Positions 41,702 through 51,495 of a DNA stretch of 53,014 bases are shown here, piece by piece; positions within the stretch are counted from its first letter, which is position 1; each line of letters starts with the position of its first letter. Under the pieces are notes generated by a model. It ran no database searches and was not told the origin of the DNA. It saw only the letters and a list, made by a program, of their open reading frames with translations. This DNA is from Gammaproteobacteria bacterium. Lineage in GTDB: Bacteria > Pseudomonadota > Gammaproteobacteria > SZUA-229. Both the position numbers and the translations under genes were made by a program. The stretch lies in contig JAJRUQ010000174.1 in assembly GCA_024277705.1 (NCBI GenBank), positions 1 to 53,014 of the forward strand, read 5' to 3'.

Positions 41702-42913
41702 TCAACCATCTCTGCCATCAACTCTTGCAGTCAACAGCATCGGTGCATAAAGCACAACAAAAATAGTAAAGGCAAGCATCCATAACAACTGCGATATGGC
41801 TACCCAGTAAACGTATAATTCCATACTGAATAACGGGAAAATCACACGAAAAACAACACCGAGAACAAGCGCAGCAAAACTCCAGAAAACCATGGCAGGC
41901 GGTTCAAAGACACTGCGCCCGGTATGTCCCAAAGCAACACGCGACATCATACCGATGGTCAGTAAACCGATACCACCGGCAGTAAAGGCATGTACCGATA
42001 AAAACGGAGAAATACCAGCCGTTATTGATAACACTTTTAACACAAACCCCAGAATAAAACAGGCATAGGCAAGCAGCAGTATCCATACCAGTGGTTTACT
42101 CCATATTTTTCTACTATACCAGCCGGCTAATCGTAAGCCGTGTAATAAAGCCAGAAGCGCTGCAAGCACGGCAGTCAACTGATCATTACCGGTAAACACA
42201 TCACTTATCCACAAAGCCAGTAACAGTACCAGGCTGGAGTTATCAACCCAGGCACGATTTTTTAGCGCTACATCACCATCAACACCGTTTTTAATAAACA
42301 TCGGCACAACCCGGCGCATCATGACAAAAATCAATGCGATAATCATGTACAGAGCAGAATACAGTCCCCACTGTACACCATCAGCAATAATCTCAAGAAG
42401 GCCAAGGTAAAAAACAATATTGCAAAGCATCAATAAAAATAATTTAGAAATAATACCAATCTGTTTATATTGTTTCACTTTCAATACAGGACGTAAGCAA
42501 GCCAGTGCCAGAAACAATAAAAAAGCCACATCAACCAGTGCAACAATGACTACCGGTATCATCAACCCCGTCAGTGGTAATAAACGTGCAAATAACCAGA
42601 GAAAAAATAGAAAGGCCAGTGCTTTACCACGCAGCACCTCTTCTCCTGTCCAGTTTTTGATTGCTGTCAGCAAAAATCCGGCAACAACAGCCATCACATA
42701 GCCAAAAATCATTTCATGTGCGTGCCACAGCACTGGTGATATTCCCAGAAAGGTAAAGTCGACAGAAAAAACAAAACTGGCCATCCAGACAAGCATGGCT
42801 ACAATAGAAAAAATACCCGCTGCTAAAAAGAAAGGTCTGAAACCCAAGCGTAAAACAGGAAGGCCGAAGTCCTTCGGTTTTGCATCAACAATTTCCCCTT
42901 CAATATTTAACAT
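41702..42913 (-). CDS. nnrS: NnrS family membrane protein
   Basis: About 12 TM helices, LRLGFRPFFLAAG N-terminus, WHAHEMIFGYVMAVVAGFLLTAIKNWTG. Confidence 0.92.
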   Translation of the reverse strand: MLNIEGEIVDAKPKDFGLPVLRLGFRPFFLAAGIFSIVAMLVWMASFVFSVDFTFLGISPVLWHAHEMIFGYVMAVVAGFLLTAIKNWTGEEVLRGKALAFLFFLWLFARLLPLTGLMIPVVIVALVDVAFLLFLALACLRPVLKVKQYKQIGIISKLFLLMLCNIVFYLGLLEIIADGVQWGLYSALYMIIALIFVMMRRVVPMFIKNGVDGDVALKNRAWVDNSSLVLLLALWISDVFTGNDQLTAVLAALLALLHGLRLAGWYSRKIWSKPLVWILLLAYACFILGFVLKVLSITAGISPFLSVHAFTAGGIGLLTIGMMSRVALGHTGRSVFEPPAMVFWSFAALVLGVVFRVIFPLFSMELYVYWVAISQLLWMLAFTIFVVLYAPMLLTARVDGRDG

Positions 42914-43077
42914 CTAATGCTAACTCCTTGTTTAATTGTTTCATTCATCTACCCGTTATGCCACGATGCTGACTGCGCACCTGTTTAATTAATATGCAAA
43001 TATTACACATCAACATACCAGCAAAAACCCCACCTGAAGGTGGATTATCATCATTATTCTGATTATTTAATCACTCT

Positions 43078-43091
43078 TTGACTTACATCAT
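43078..43091. promoter_or_regulatory. FNR/DNR-type box (TTGAC-TTAC-ATCAT) between nnrS and ubiT
   Basis: TTGAC-N4-ATCAT in divergent intergenic region. Confidence 0.55.
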
Positions 43092-43185
43092 GATTAGACA
43101 ACCGTAAACTTATGAATATGGACCCGCACATTAGCCCAATGCAGTGCCAAAGACTTAATCCCGTTCAGCTCGAGCCCCAGGAATC

Positions 43186-43698
43186 ATGAAAACATCAAAC
43201 AAAACAGATAATGTCCACCCGGTTTTTCCAGCAGCCCTTTCGTTACCATTAAAAATACTGCCCGCTTTCATACATAGCAACGTTTTAGTCGCCAGCCTGA
43301 ACAAAATATTTGCCAATGAATTAAAACAGGGTGAACTGGATTTTCTACAGGGAAAAACTGTCCATATTTCCATTGAAGATGCCGGCATAACTTACCGTTT
43401 CACTTTAAGCGGGAATAAACTGATTGCTGCAGATAAAAATGAATTAGCCGATCTGACTTTACAGGGAACATTATATAACTATTTATTACTGGCCAGTCGC
43501 CAGGAGGATACCGACACTCTATTTTTCAGCCGGCGTCTGCATATGCAGGGGGACACCGAGCTGGGACTGTATGTCAAAAACTTTCTCGATGGTCTTGATA
43601 TGGAGTCCCATAAAATATCAGCTCATCTTGAATCTGTACTGCAGAAGAGTCTACCCGTGTATAAGCGATTGTTTGGCAAACGAAAACCAGTAGCCTGA
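43186..43698 (+). CDS. ubiT: SCP2-domain protein, UbiT-like (anaerobic ubiquinone biosynthesis)
   Basis: SCP2 fold (GKTVHISIEDAGITYRFTLSGNKLIAADKNELADLTLQG, FFSRRLHMQGDTELGLYVKNFLDGLD); ubiUV are in the same window. Confidence 0.8.
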   Translation: MKTSNKTDNVHPVFPAALSLPLKILPAFIHSNVLVASLNKIFANELKQGELDFLQGKTVHISIEDAGITYRFTLSGNKLIAADKNELADLTLQGTLYNYLLLASRQEDTDTLFFSRRLHMQGDTELGLYVKNFLDGLDMESHKISAHLESVLQKSLPVYKRLFGKRKPVA

Positions 43699-43780
43699 TA
43701 TTCTGTTTTGCCTTTTAAGCAGCCATAAAACAATAAGTAAATAATACAAATTCTTCCAGCAATAAATTATTATCCTATAA

Positions 43781-43826
43781 TAAAGCAATGCCAATGAGGT
43801 AATAGCGCCTCACTTGCATTGCTTTA
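43781..43826. other. Strong imperfect hairpin, 20-nt arms
   Basis: taaagcaatgccaatgaggt / gcctcacttgcattgcttta immediately upstream of the GGDEF-EAL gene. Confidence 0.6.
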
Positions 43827-43855
43827 GCCCGCATTTCATATAATAAGCAAGGATT

Positions 43856-46800
43856 ATGAATGATTTGAAACAGGATATTCTCAAACATTTTCTGACCCCC
43901 GTGCTGTCCCTGCTGTTTCTGGCATTTATCCGCTGGCAGTATGGTGTCATCCTGTTTCACACACTGGCAGAACTGTTTTCCGTTGCTGTTGGTATTATTA
44001 TGATGGTCATCGTCTGGAATACCCGGCGCTTCACTCACAATGATTTTCTGGTCTACCTTGGCACAGGCTATTTCTGGATAGCAGTACTGGACAGCTGGCA
44101 CACTTTTACCCTCAAAGAAATGCCTTTCTTTGATATCAACAACTCGGGAGTAACATTACACTTCTGGATTTATACACGTATTCTTGAAGCGCTACTACTG
44201 TTAACCGCACTGATATTTCTAAAAAGAAAACTGAATGCCCGATTAATGGCCAGCTGCTGTGCAGCATTGACACTACTGATTGTCTGGGCCTCACTGTCAT
44301 TAAAACAACCGGTAATGATTACCAGCGAAGGACTGACAGCGTTTAAAGTGAATGCAGAATACCTGATAATATTTCTACTTGCTGCCACCTTTTTCGCCTA
44401 CATAAAACAAAGAGAGTACCTGGCTCCCAAAGTCCTGCTTTATGTACTCATTTCACTGGTATTAACCATTTTTGCCGAATTATCCTTTACCCTGTATGAC
44501 AACTTTGAAGGTATGGCATTTGTCATTGGCCATCTGTTTAAATTTCTCTCCTTCTGGATGATATATCTGGCGATTGTACGAACAACGTTAATAGAACCCT
44601 TTAGTGTACTGGCAAAAAATTCAAGTAGTTATGTCGCCATTCCCCACCCCGCCATTGTGGTCGACAGCCGCGGAACCATCTCACAGCTTAACCGTGCGGC
44701 TGAAAAATACAGCGGGAAAGCATCTCACCAGCTCATTCATAAACCTGTACATGATTTTTTTCACCCCAGTACACTCTCTGAAAAAAATTGCGAATTATGT
44801 ATTGCTATTAAACAGGGACGTGCCCTGAAAAACCATATTGTACTATTTCCGGAAAAAAGACAGTGGTTTCTGGCATCACTGGCACCGATACAGCTTAATG
44901 ATAAAAACAGCGGTATGGTGCTGTCATTAACGGATATTACCGAACGTAAAAATATAGAAAAAGAACTGCTTTTATTAAAAGAAAAAACGGAAGCCAATGA
45001 ACGTAAGTTTAAAGCGATAACCAATCAGTCCAGCGAAGGTATCACCGTTGCCGACCCCGCAGGTAACTATACTTTTGTCAATGATACTTTTTGTAAAATG
45101 ATGGGCTACTCGGAACAGGAACTTCTGCAAATGACTGTTTTTGATATGAAAGCACCTGAGCAGGATACCTCATCATTCGATCGTTCGAAAAGCAGTGAAG
45201 AAGGTTTACCGGTGCAGGTATTATTGCAACGCAAAGACGGTAGCACTTTCATCTCCGAAGTTATTGGAAAAAGAATTGAAATACACGGTGATGATCAGGT
45301 GCTAGGCACTATCCGGGATATAACACAGCAGGTAAATGCTGATAAAAAACTTAAAAAGAGTGAAAAAAATCTGGCAGAAGCACAACAGGTAGCACAACTG
45401 GGGTGCTGGGAGCTTGACATAACAAAAAATGAACTTAGCTGGTCAGCAGAAATATTCCGTATTTTTGAAATAGACCCGGATAAATTCACCGCATCTTACG
45501 AAGCTTTTATAGCAGCGGTACATCCGGAAGACCGGGCGCTGGTTAAAAAAGCCTATACCGATTCCTTAAATAGCGGCCAACCATATAATATTGAACACCG
45601 CCTGTTGATGAAGGATGGCAGAATCAAGCATGTCAACGAACGATGTGAGACCAGCTATGATGAAAACAACAAACCGGTAAGATCCATTGGCACCGTGCTT
45701 GATATTACCGTTCGCAAACAACAGGAAGAACATATTTTACATCAGGCACATTTTGATGCGCTGACCGACCTGCCCAATCGATTTCTGGCACTTGACCGCC
45801 TGAATCAACTATTAAACGAAGCAAAACGTAAAAATGAAAAAGTGGCTGTACTATTTCTGGATCTGGATGACTTTAAAAAAGTTAACGACACATTGGGTCA
45901 TGAAATGGGAGACAAGCTTCTAATAGAAGCTGCCGAACGACTGCGCAGCGTATCACGAAGCGGAGATACCGTCGGTCGCCTGGGCGGTGATGAATTTATT
46001 ATGCTGCTCAGTGGCCTCAAAAATACCACCGATGCCAGCCCGGTTGCAGAAAATCTACTCAATCAATTTAAAGACTCATTTAAAATTGATGACCGGGAGC
46101 TTATTCTGACCATGAGTATTGGCATCTCTGTATTTCCTGATGATGCTCATGAAACAACTGAACTTTTGCGTAACGCCGATTCCGCAATGTATCATGCCAA
46201 AGAACTGGGGCGAAACACCTATTCATACTTTACCTCCGCCATGAATCTGGAAGTATCAAGACGACTGGCACTGGAAGAGCAGATACATGGCGCACTCCAC
46301 CGGAATGAATTCAGCGTGCTCTACCAGCCACAGGTCATTATCAACAGTAGAAAAATATTTGCTGTCGAAGCTCTGGCACGCTGGAACAATCCGGTACTGG
46401 GCCAGGTTTCACCCGAGGAATTTATTCCCATCGCGGAACAGACCGGATTAATTACAGCGCTCGGGCAGTTCGTATTAACCCGGGCGCTAAACACTACTGC
46501 CCGATGGCAACAGGAATTAAATGAAAAAATCCGTATCGCCGTCAACCTGTCTCCCCGCCAGTTCCGTGACCCTGAACTGGTTAACTTTATCGAACAAGCA
46601 CTGAAGCAGGCTAACGTATCAGCTCAGTTGCTGGAACTGGAAATTACAGAAGGTGTTTTGATGAACGGACATAAGCAGGTAGCTGAAGCACTGACAACAT
46701 TAAACAAGCAGGGAATAAATATTGCCATGGATGACTTCGGTGTAGGGTATTCATCACTCAGTTATCTTCGTCAATACCCTTTTGATGTATTAAAAATTGA

Positions 46801-47038
46801 TCGCAGCTTCATTCACGATATAACAGAAGATATTAAAGACCGTGAACTGATCAGTGCAGCTGTAGCAATGGCGCATAGCCTGAAACTCAAAGTTGTTGCT
46901 GAAGGTATTGAAACCGAAGAACAACTCGCCTATTTAAAACAGCTTGCTTGTGACTATGGCCAGGGTTATCTTTTTAGTCAACCGGTGAGTGCAGACGAAA
47001 TTACTAAATTATTAAAACAACAACGATTATCTGATTAG
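43856..47038 (+). CDS. Membrane MASE3-like, multi-PAS, GGDEF-EAL c-di-GMP protein
   Basis: N-terminal TM sensor, PAS domains, RLGGDEFIMLL and EALARWNNPVLG / DDFGVGYSSLSYL motifs, 1060 aa. Confidence 0.93.
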   Translation: MNDLKQDILKHFLTPVLSLLFLAFIRWQYGVILFHTLAELFSVAVGIIMMVIVWNTRRFTHNDFLVYLGTGYFWIAVLDSWHTFTLKEMPFFDINNSGVTLHFWIYTRILEALLLLTALIFLKRKLNARLMASCCAALTLLIVWASLSLKQPVMITSEGLTAFKVNAEYLIIFLLAATFFAYIKQREYLAPKVLLYVLISLVLTIFAELSFTLYDNFEGMAFVIGHLFKFLSFWMIYLAIVRTTLIEPFSVLAKNSSSYVAIPHPAIVVDSRGTISQLNRAAEKYSGKASHQLIHKPVHDFFHPSTLSEKNCELCIAIKQGRALKNHIVLFPEKRQWFLASLAPIQLNDKNSGMVLSLTDITERKNIEKELLLLKEKTEANERKFKAITNQSSEGITVADPAGNYTFVNDTFCKMMGYSEQELLQMTVFDMKAPEQDTSSFDRSKSSEEGLPVQVLLQRKDGSTFISEVIGKRIEIHGDDQVLGTIRDITQQVNADKKLKKSEKNLAEAQQVAQLGCWELDITKNELSWSAEIFRIFEIDPDKFTASYEAFIAAVHPEDRALVKKAYTDSLNSGQPYNIEHRLLMKDGRIKHVNERCETSYDENNKPVRSIGTVLDITVRKQQEEHILHQAHFDALTDLPNRFLALDRLNQLLNEAKRKNEKVAVLFLDLDDFKKVNDTLGHEMGDKLLIEAAERLRSVSRSGDTVGRLGGDEFIMLLSGLKNTTDASPVAENLLNQFKDSFKIDDRELILTMSIGISVFPDDAHETTELLRNADSAMYHAKELGRNTYSYFTSAMNLEVSRRLALEEQIHGALHRNEFSVLYQPQVIINSRKIFAVEALARWNNPVLGQVSPEEFIPIAEQTGLITALGQFVLTRALNTTARWQQELNEKIRIAVNLSPRQFRDPELVNFIEQALKQANVSAQLLELEITEGVLMNGHKQVAEALTTLNKQGINIAMDDFGVGYSSLSYLRQYPFDVLKIDRSFIHDITEDIKDRELISAAVAMAHSLKLKVVAEGIETEEQLAYLKQLACDYGQGYLFSQPVSADEITKLLKQQRLSD

Positions 47039-47121
47039 ATTTCTGCAGATACCGCAAAACAAATAACGACCGGTAAACAAAGATTTGTATATTCGATTAT
47101 GCTGTACTTATGGTGTGGCTT

Positions 47122-47277
47122 TCAGGCGGTGAAATACATCCATGCCGTCATAAATACTAAAAACAGCAGAAATGTCACCATCCCAACAACAAAATCACTC
47201 GCTTCTTTAGTCCGCTGATTCTGTTTATTCTTCTGGTCGTGAGCAGTCCCCTGCTTAATATCATCATTCTGCTTCAT
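47122..47277 (-). CDS. Small single-TM protein
   Basis: Likely MKQNDDIKQGTAHDQKNKQNQRTKEASDFVVGMVTFLLFLVFMTAWMYFTA; the longer ORF to 47418 overlaps sixA. Confidence 0.35.
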   Translation of the reverse strand: MKQNDDIKQGTAHDQKNKQNQRTKEASDFVVGMVTFLLFLVFMTAWMYFTA

Positions 47278-47375
47278 GCTAGTACTTGTCTGTTCATTAA
47301 TTAATCGTATAAGTCTCTGCGGCTGAAGTCTACAGTAGCGGGCAGAAAAGTTAAAAACTTTCAGCCTTCGCAGCT

Positions 47376-47882
47376 TTAAACAATCTCTTTCGGCCTGATC
47401 AAATCCTGCAACCGGCATTGCCCACCACGGTTTAATGCCTCGACTGAAGTAACACTAAAACAGGCCGCCGCGCAGGTTGTCATTAATTTCCCGCCAGGCG
47501 ACATTGGCGGTGGTTCAGCAGCAAGATAACTCACCAGATAGTCCATACCGGGATTATGCGCAAGCAGCAGCAAACGTTCATCAGGTTTCGCATAGTCCAC
47601 AATAATGTCACACAAGGTTTCTCTGTCTGCCAGATAAAGTTCTTTATCAACCACAAGCTGTGGTTCAGTACGCTGAAAACATTTCAGCAGTAACATAGCC
47701 GTCTGTTGTGTACGCTGCGCCGGCGAAACAATCATCTTATCCGGAACAATACTTTTCTGCTGCATCCAGGCAGCCATACACTCTGCATCCCGTACGCCGC
47801 GCTCATTCAATGGACGATCTATATCCGCAGTATGGCTGTGCCAGTCAGCTTTGGCATGCCGCATCAGCATTAACTCAAACAT
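47376..47882 (-). CDS. sixA: Phosphohistidine phosphatase SixA
   Basis: LMLMRHAKADWHSHTADIDRPLNERG, LLLAHNPGMDYL. Confidence 0.9.
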   Translation of the reverse strand: MFELMLMRHAKADWHSHTADIDRPLNERGVRDAECMAAWMQQKSIVPDKMIVSPAQRTQQTAMLLLKCFQRTEPQLVVDKELYLADRETLCDIIVDYAKPDERLLLLAHNPGMDYLVSYLAAEPPPMSPGGKLMTTCAAACFSVTSVEALNRGGQCRLQDLIRPKEIV

Positions 47883-48803
47883 TCAGGTACCGGCGATACG
47901 CTGATAATAACGCATTCTATACAATAAACGTTTATGCTCATCATCCTCTTCAAACCCTGAACGATCATGCAAAACATTGTTGCTGATCAAGCCCTGGCCG
48001 GACTGCAATGTCCCCCGGTATATATAGGGTGAGTCGGTATGCAGATAATCGTGCAATAACGCCACCGCTTCATCAACCAGCGGACTTTTTTTCCATTCAA
48101 TACTACGTGTTCTGGCGGTATAACGCATATGAAGATCCCCCGCTGCTGAAACAGAGAATACCGGACCGTATCGATCCGGCCGGATAACTTCACCATCTTT
48201 ACTGATATTAGCCGGAATCATCATCACATCCGGCTGCATTAAAACACGAATATAATCCGGGTTTTGCTGGCGCAGACGAATATATATAATTTCATGGTCC
48301 AGTAAAGCATTCTCCCCGCCACTGGCTGCTGGAGTAACACAATGTAAAAAAAGTGCATTAATCTGATGCTCCAGAGTATTGTAGTAACCATCCGTGTGCC
48401 AGTGAATAGATCTGTTTGTGTAGGGAATATATTCACCACGCCATTCATCGTTAGCGACTCTTAGTGCAGTAATACCGTCATCTGCCCCGCGATTATCATC
48501 GGGTATATACAGTTCAAATTGCCGGGCCAGTTGATCAGGAATAGCTTTATCGGGATTGTCACCGGTATTGCCAGCATAGATGGCCATATTGGTTTTTTTA
48601 AGCAGAGCATGAATGGCTTTGTATTCCGCGGCAGTCAACTTTCCCGGATCATTAACTTCAACAATAATATCTTCAATATTCTGCGGATAACGATCCATTT
48701 TATCTTCAAGCCATGCATGATAAGCCGTATCATTATCCAGTATAAAGGGACTGCCTGAAGGATATTTATCACTGCTGTTAATGACTGTCTGTGTTGAATT
48801 CAT
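47883..48803 (-). CDS. TauD/TfdA-family dioxygenase-like protein
   Basis: SIHWHTDGYYN (HxD), distal SNNVLHDRSGF; ATG overlaps ubiV stop (TGATG). Confidence 0.8.
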   Translation of the reverse strand: MNSTQTVINSSDKYPSGSPFILDNDTAYHAWLEDKMDRYPQNIEDIIVEVNDPGKLTAAEYKAIHALLKKTNMAIYAGNTGDNPDKAIPDQLARQFELYIPDDNRGADDGITALRVANDEWRGEYIPYTNRSIHWHTDGYYNTLEHQINALFLHCVTPAASGGENALLDHEIIYIRLRQQNPDYIRVLMQPDVMMIPANISKDGEVIRPDRYGPVFSVSAAGDLHMRYTARTRSIEWKKSPLVDEAVALLHDYLHTDSPYIYRGTLQSGQGLISNNVLHDRSGFEEDDEHKRLLYRMRYYQRIAGT

Positions 48804-49729
48804 CACGCATAACCCTGCTGTTTGTTTATTGTTGTCATATCCATACCTGCCTGGTCATGCCAGTAACCATCACACTCACCTGTCATAATAAATGCCTGCA
48901 ACAACCTTTCCGCTTCATCACCACCTGTTTTTCCATGCAGACAGTTATCAAAAACTTCAATGATCTGTTCGGTATTTTTTGACTGCGGACTGATACGTAG
49001 TACATCAATTTCAAGTTTTTTAAAATCGTCAATATCACGGATCAAATTCTGTGTTTTGGCAGACTGTGTCTGTATGCCGTTAAGTACCAGAAAACTTTCA
49101 TCCTCCCGTGTTTTTAACATCAAACCATCGGCATAATCCAGACAGCGAAACTGACAGTCATCTTTTGCCAAATTGTGTGCCCGTGCAGTAAAACACCGGG
49201 CCGAGTATGCCAGCGGCAAGCGACCAAAAACAAAAACTTCTGTTTCAACATCCAGTGACCGGTTCTGATGTAATTCGGTTAATGTCTGTTTTGACAGTTC
49301 CACAGGCAAGGTCCAGCGTTTCAAACCGGAACGCACCAGCACCTCAAGGGTACGTGAATTATAAATATTAACCGCCGGCCCGGTAACAAATGATTTATTG
49401 CCTGACATTAACTGTACCGCAGCCATATCGTTGGCTTCAACCATATACTGTTCATTACGACAGATTTTTGTCAGCGCACTCAGTTCTGAACTGGCTTCCA
49501 GCAGGGTCAATGTCGACAACACCACCTGTTTACCCGCTGCTGTTAACAAGTCAGCCAGCTGCAACCAGTCATCCGGCCTCAACAGGCGTCGTTTTGAACA
49601 GACGGTTTCCCCCAGATAAACAATATCGACCGCAGTACCGGCAATCGATTCGTAAAATGTAAACACATCGTCACGTGACCAGTAATAAAGCAGTGGACCG
49701 AGTGAAAGTTTAGGTAGTTTTGTTGTCAT
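48803..49729 (-). CDS. ubiV: UbiV (U32-type, O2-independent ubiquinone hydroxylation)
   Basis: SLGPLLYYWSRDDVFTFYESIAGTAVDIVYLGETVCSKRR, CFTARAHNLAKDDCQFRC cysteines. Confidence 0.9.
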   Translation of the reverse strand: MTTKLPKLSLGPLLYYWSRDDVFTFYESIAGTAVDIVYLGETVCSKRRLLRPDDWLQLADLLTAAGKQVVLSTLTLLEASSELSALTKICRNEQYMVEANDMAAVQLMSGNKSFVTGPAVNIYNSRTLEVLVRSGLKRWTLPVELSKQTLTELHQNRSLDVETEVFVFGRLPLAYSARCFTARAHNLAKDDCQFRCLDYADGLMLKTREDESFLVLNGIQTQSAKTQNLIRDIDDFKKLEIDVLRISPQSKNTEQIIEVFDNCLHGKTGGDEAERLLQAFIMTGECDGYWHDQAGMDMTTINKQQGYA

Positions 49730-49747
49730 TAATGCACTCTGAAAATG

Positions 49748-49805
49748 TGTTTTATGTTTTATGTTTTATGTTATTAAACTTATAACTTATAATCTATAAT
49801 CTGTA
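49748..49805. repeat. Two adjacent heptamer arrays: (TGTTTTA)x3 and (ACTTATA)x2(ATCTATA)(ATCTGTA)
   Basis: 49748-49768 perfect 7-mers; 49778-49805 four degenerate 7-mers; in the ubiU-ubiV gap. Confidence 0.85.
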
Positions 49806-49817
49806 ACAAACCCGAGA

Positions 49818-50813
49818 TCACTGCCAGGGCCGGTGATAAGCACCCAGTGTAGTCTGAGAGCCTTCTGAAACTTTTTCCAGTGCTGCCAGCCAGTCAGGCT
49901 GTGCCTGAAAACTGTCCGGTGACTGTTCACACAGATCAATTGCCTGACGCCATACTTTCGTTACCTGTGCCACATAAGCCGGGCTACGCTGACGGCCTTC
50001 AATTTTTATCGCGGCCACACCGACCGCCTGTAATTGCGGCAGCAGTTCCAATGTATTCAGACTGGTGGGTTCTTCAATAGCATAATAGGTGTTACCGGCA
50101 ACATGAAAGCGTCCCTTGCACAAGGTTGGATAGCCTGCCGATTCACCTTCGGCATGTTTATCAATCAGAATATTGTTCAGCCTGGTTTCAAGCCCGTCCG
50201 GCGTTTCGTTCCAGCTCACCGCATTGGCCGGTGAACAGGCACCAAACGTATTGGGCGATCTGCCGGTGACATAGGAAGATAATATACAGCGCCCCTCCAC
50301 CATCACACACAGGCTGCCGAAACCAAAAACTTCAATAGGAACCGGGCTGCTCTGAGCCACCTGCTTTACCTGTTTAAGCGACAGTACACGCGGTAAAACC
50401 ACACGTTGAATAGCAAAATTCCGGTGATAAAAATTAATCGCTTCGGCACTGGTTGCCGAACCCTGTACCGACAGATGCAGACGCAGATCCGGCCAGCGCT
50501 GACGGGCATAATCCATCACCCCGATGTCTGCCAGTATCAGAGCATCCACAGCCATCTCCGCAGCATGGTCAACCGACCGTTGCCAGCGTTTCCAGCCGGA
50601 AGGTTGTGGAAAAGTGTTAATGGCAACAAAAACTTTTGTACCACGATCATGTGCATACTGAATGCCCTGCATTGCACGCCTGTCATCAAAATTCAGACCG
50701 GCAAAATGACGGGCATTGGTATCGTCTTTAAAGCCCATATACACTGCACTGGCACCGTTATCAACCGCAGCTTTCAGTGAGGGTAGATTACCCGCAGGAC
50801 ATACAAGTTCCAT
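49818..50813 (-). CDS. ubiU: UbiU (U32-type, O2-independent ubiquinone hydroxylation)
   Basis: MELVCPAGNLPSLKAAVDNGASAVYMGFKDDTNARHFAGLNF, CVMVEGRCILSSYVTGRSPNTFGACSPA. Confidence 0.92.
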   Translation of the reverse strand: MELVCPAGNLPSLKAAVDNGASAVYMGFKDDTNARHFAGLNFDDRRAMQGIQYAHDRGTKVFVAINTFPQPSGWKRWQRSVDHAAEMAVDALILADIGVMDYARQRWPDLRLHLSVQGSATSAEAINFYHRNFAIQRVVLPRVLSLKQVKQVAQSSPVPIEVFGFGSLCVMVEGRCILSSYVTGRSPNTFGACSPANAVSWNETPDGLETRLNNILIDKHAEGESAGYPTLCKGRFHVAGNTYYAIEEPTSLNTLELLPQLQAVGVAAIKIEGRQRSPAYVAQVTKVWRQAIDLCEQSPDSFQAQPDWLAALEKVSEGSQTTLGAYHRPWQ

Positions 50814-50826
50814 AATTTATTCGCTC

Positions 50827-51483
50827 TTAAATTTTTACAAACCGGCAGTAAACAAAACTTTGTATATGACCATCCGGAGTTTCATGTTTTTCTAATTTTG
50901 TTTCTATCAACTGAAAACCTTCCCCCAGGGTAGCCGCCATGGTTTCAGGACTGTAGCGCACGATATCAAGACCACTGCACTTTTCCGGACCATCAAGATT
51001 AAAAGTAGCCATTATGGCGTGACCTCCGCCCTTTAATGCATCGTTCATTACCTGCAGATAAGATAAACGATCCTTTTCATCGGTAAGAAAATGAAAAACA
51101 GCACGGTCATGCCAAACATCAAATGCTGCTTTCATGCTGAATTTTGTGACATCCTGTTCCAACCATTCAACTGCTTCGGCATGTGACCCAAGGCGGGCTT
51201 TGGCCTGTGCAATGGCGCTATGCGCAATATCAAGCACTGATATATTCTGATAACCTGCAACCAGCAAAAAATCAACCAGTGTTGAAGCGCCACCACCCAC
51301 ATCAATAATAAACGCGGACTTTTCAACCCCTGTCGCTTTGATCAGATCAATTGAACACTCGGGGCATTGTTGATACCAGCTGACTGCTGTTGATTTTTTA
51401 TCCGAATAAATATGTTCCCAGTGATCTTTGCGGATAAAGTCAGCCTGTTTAAGTTCTGCCTCGCCTGTTTTTTTATTTGTCAT
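50827..51483 (-). CDS. Class I SAM-dependent methyltransferase
   Basis: FIIDVGGGASTLVDFLL, FDVWHDRAVFHFLTDEKDR. Confidence 0.85.
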   Translation of the reverse strand: MTNKKTGEAELKQADFIRKDHWEHIYSDKKSTAVSWYQQCPECSIDLIKATGVEKSAFIIDVGGGASTLVDFLLVAGYQNISVLDIAHSAIAQAKARLGSHAEAVEWLEQDVTKFSMKAAFDVWHDRAVFHFLTDEKDRLSYLQVMNDALKGGGHAIMATFNLDGPEKCSGLDIVRYSPETMAATLGEGFQLIETKLEKHETPDGHIQSFVYCRFVKI

Positions 51484-51495
51484 GAAGATAAATTC

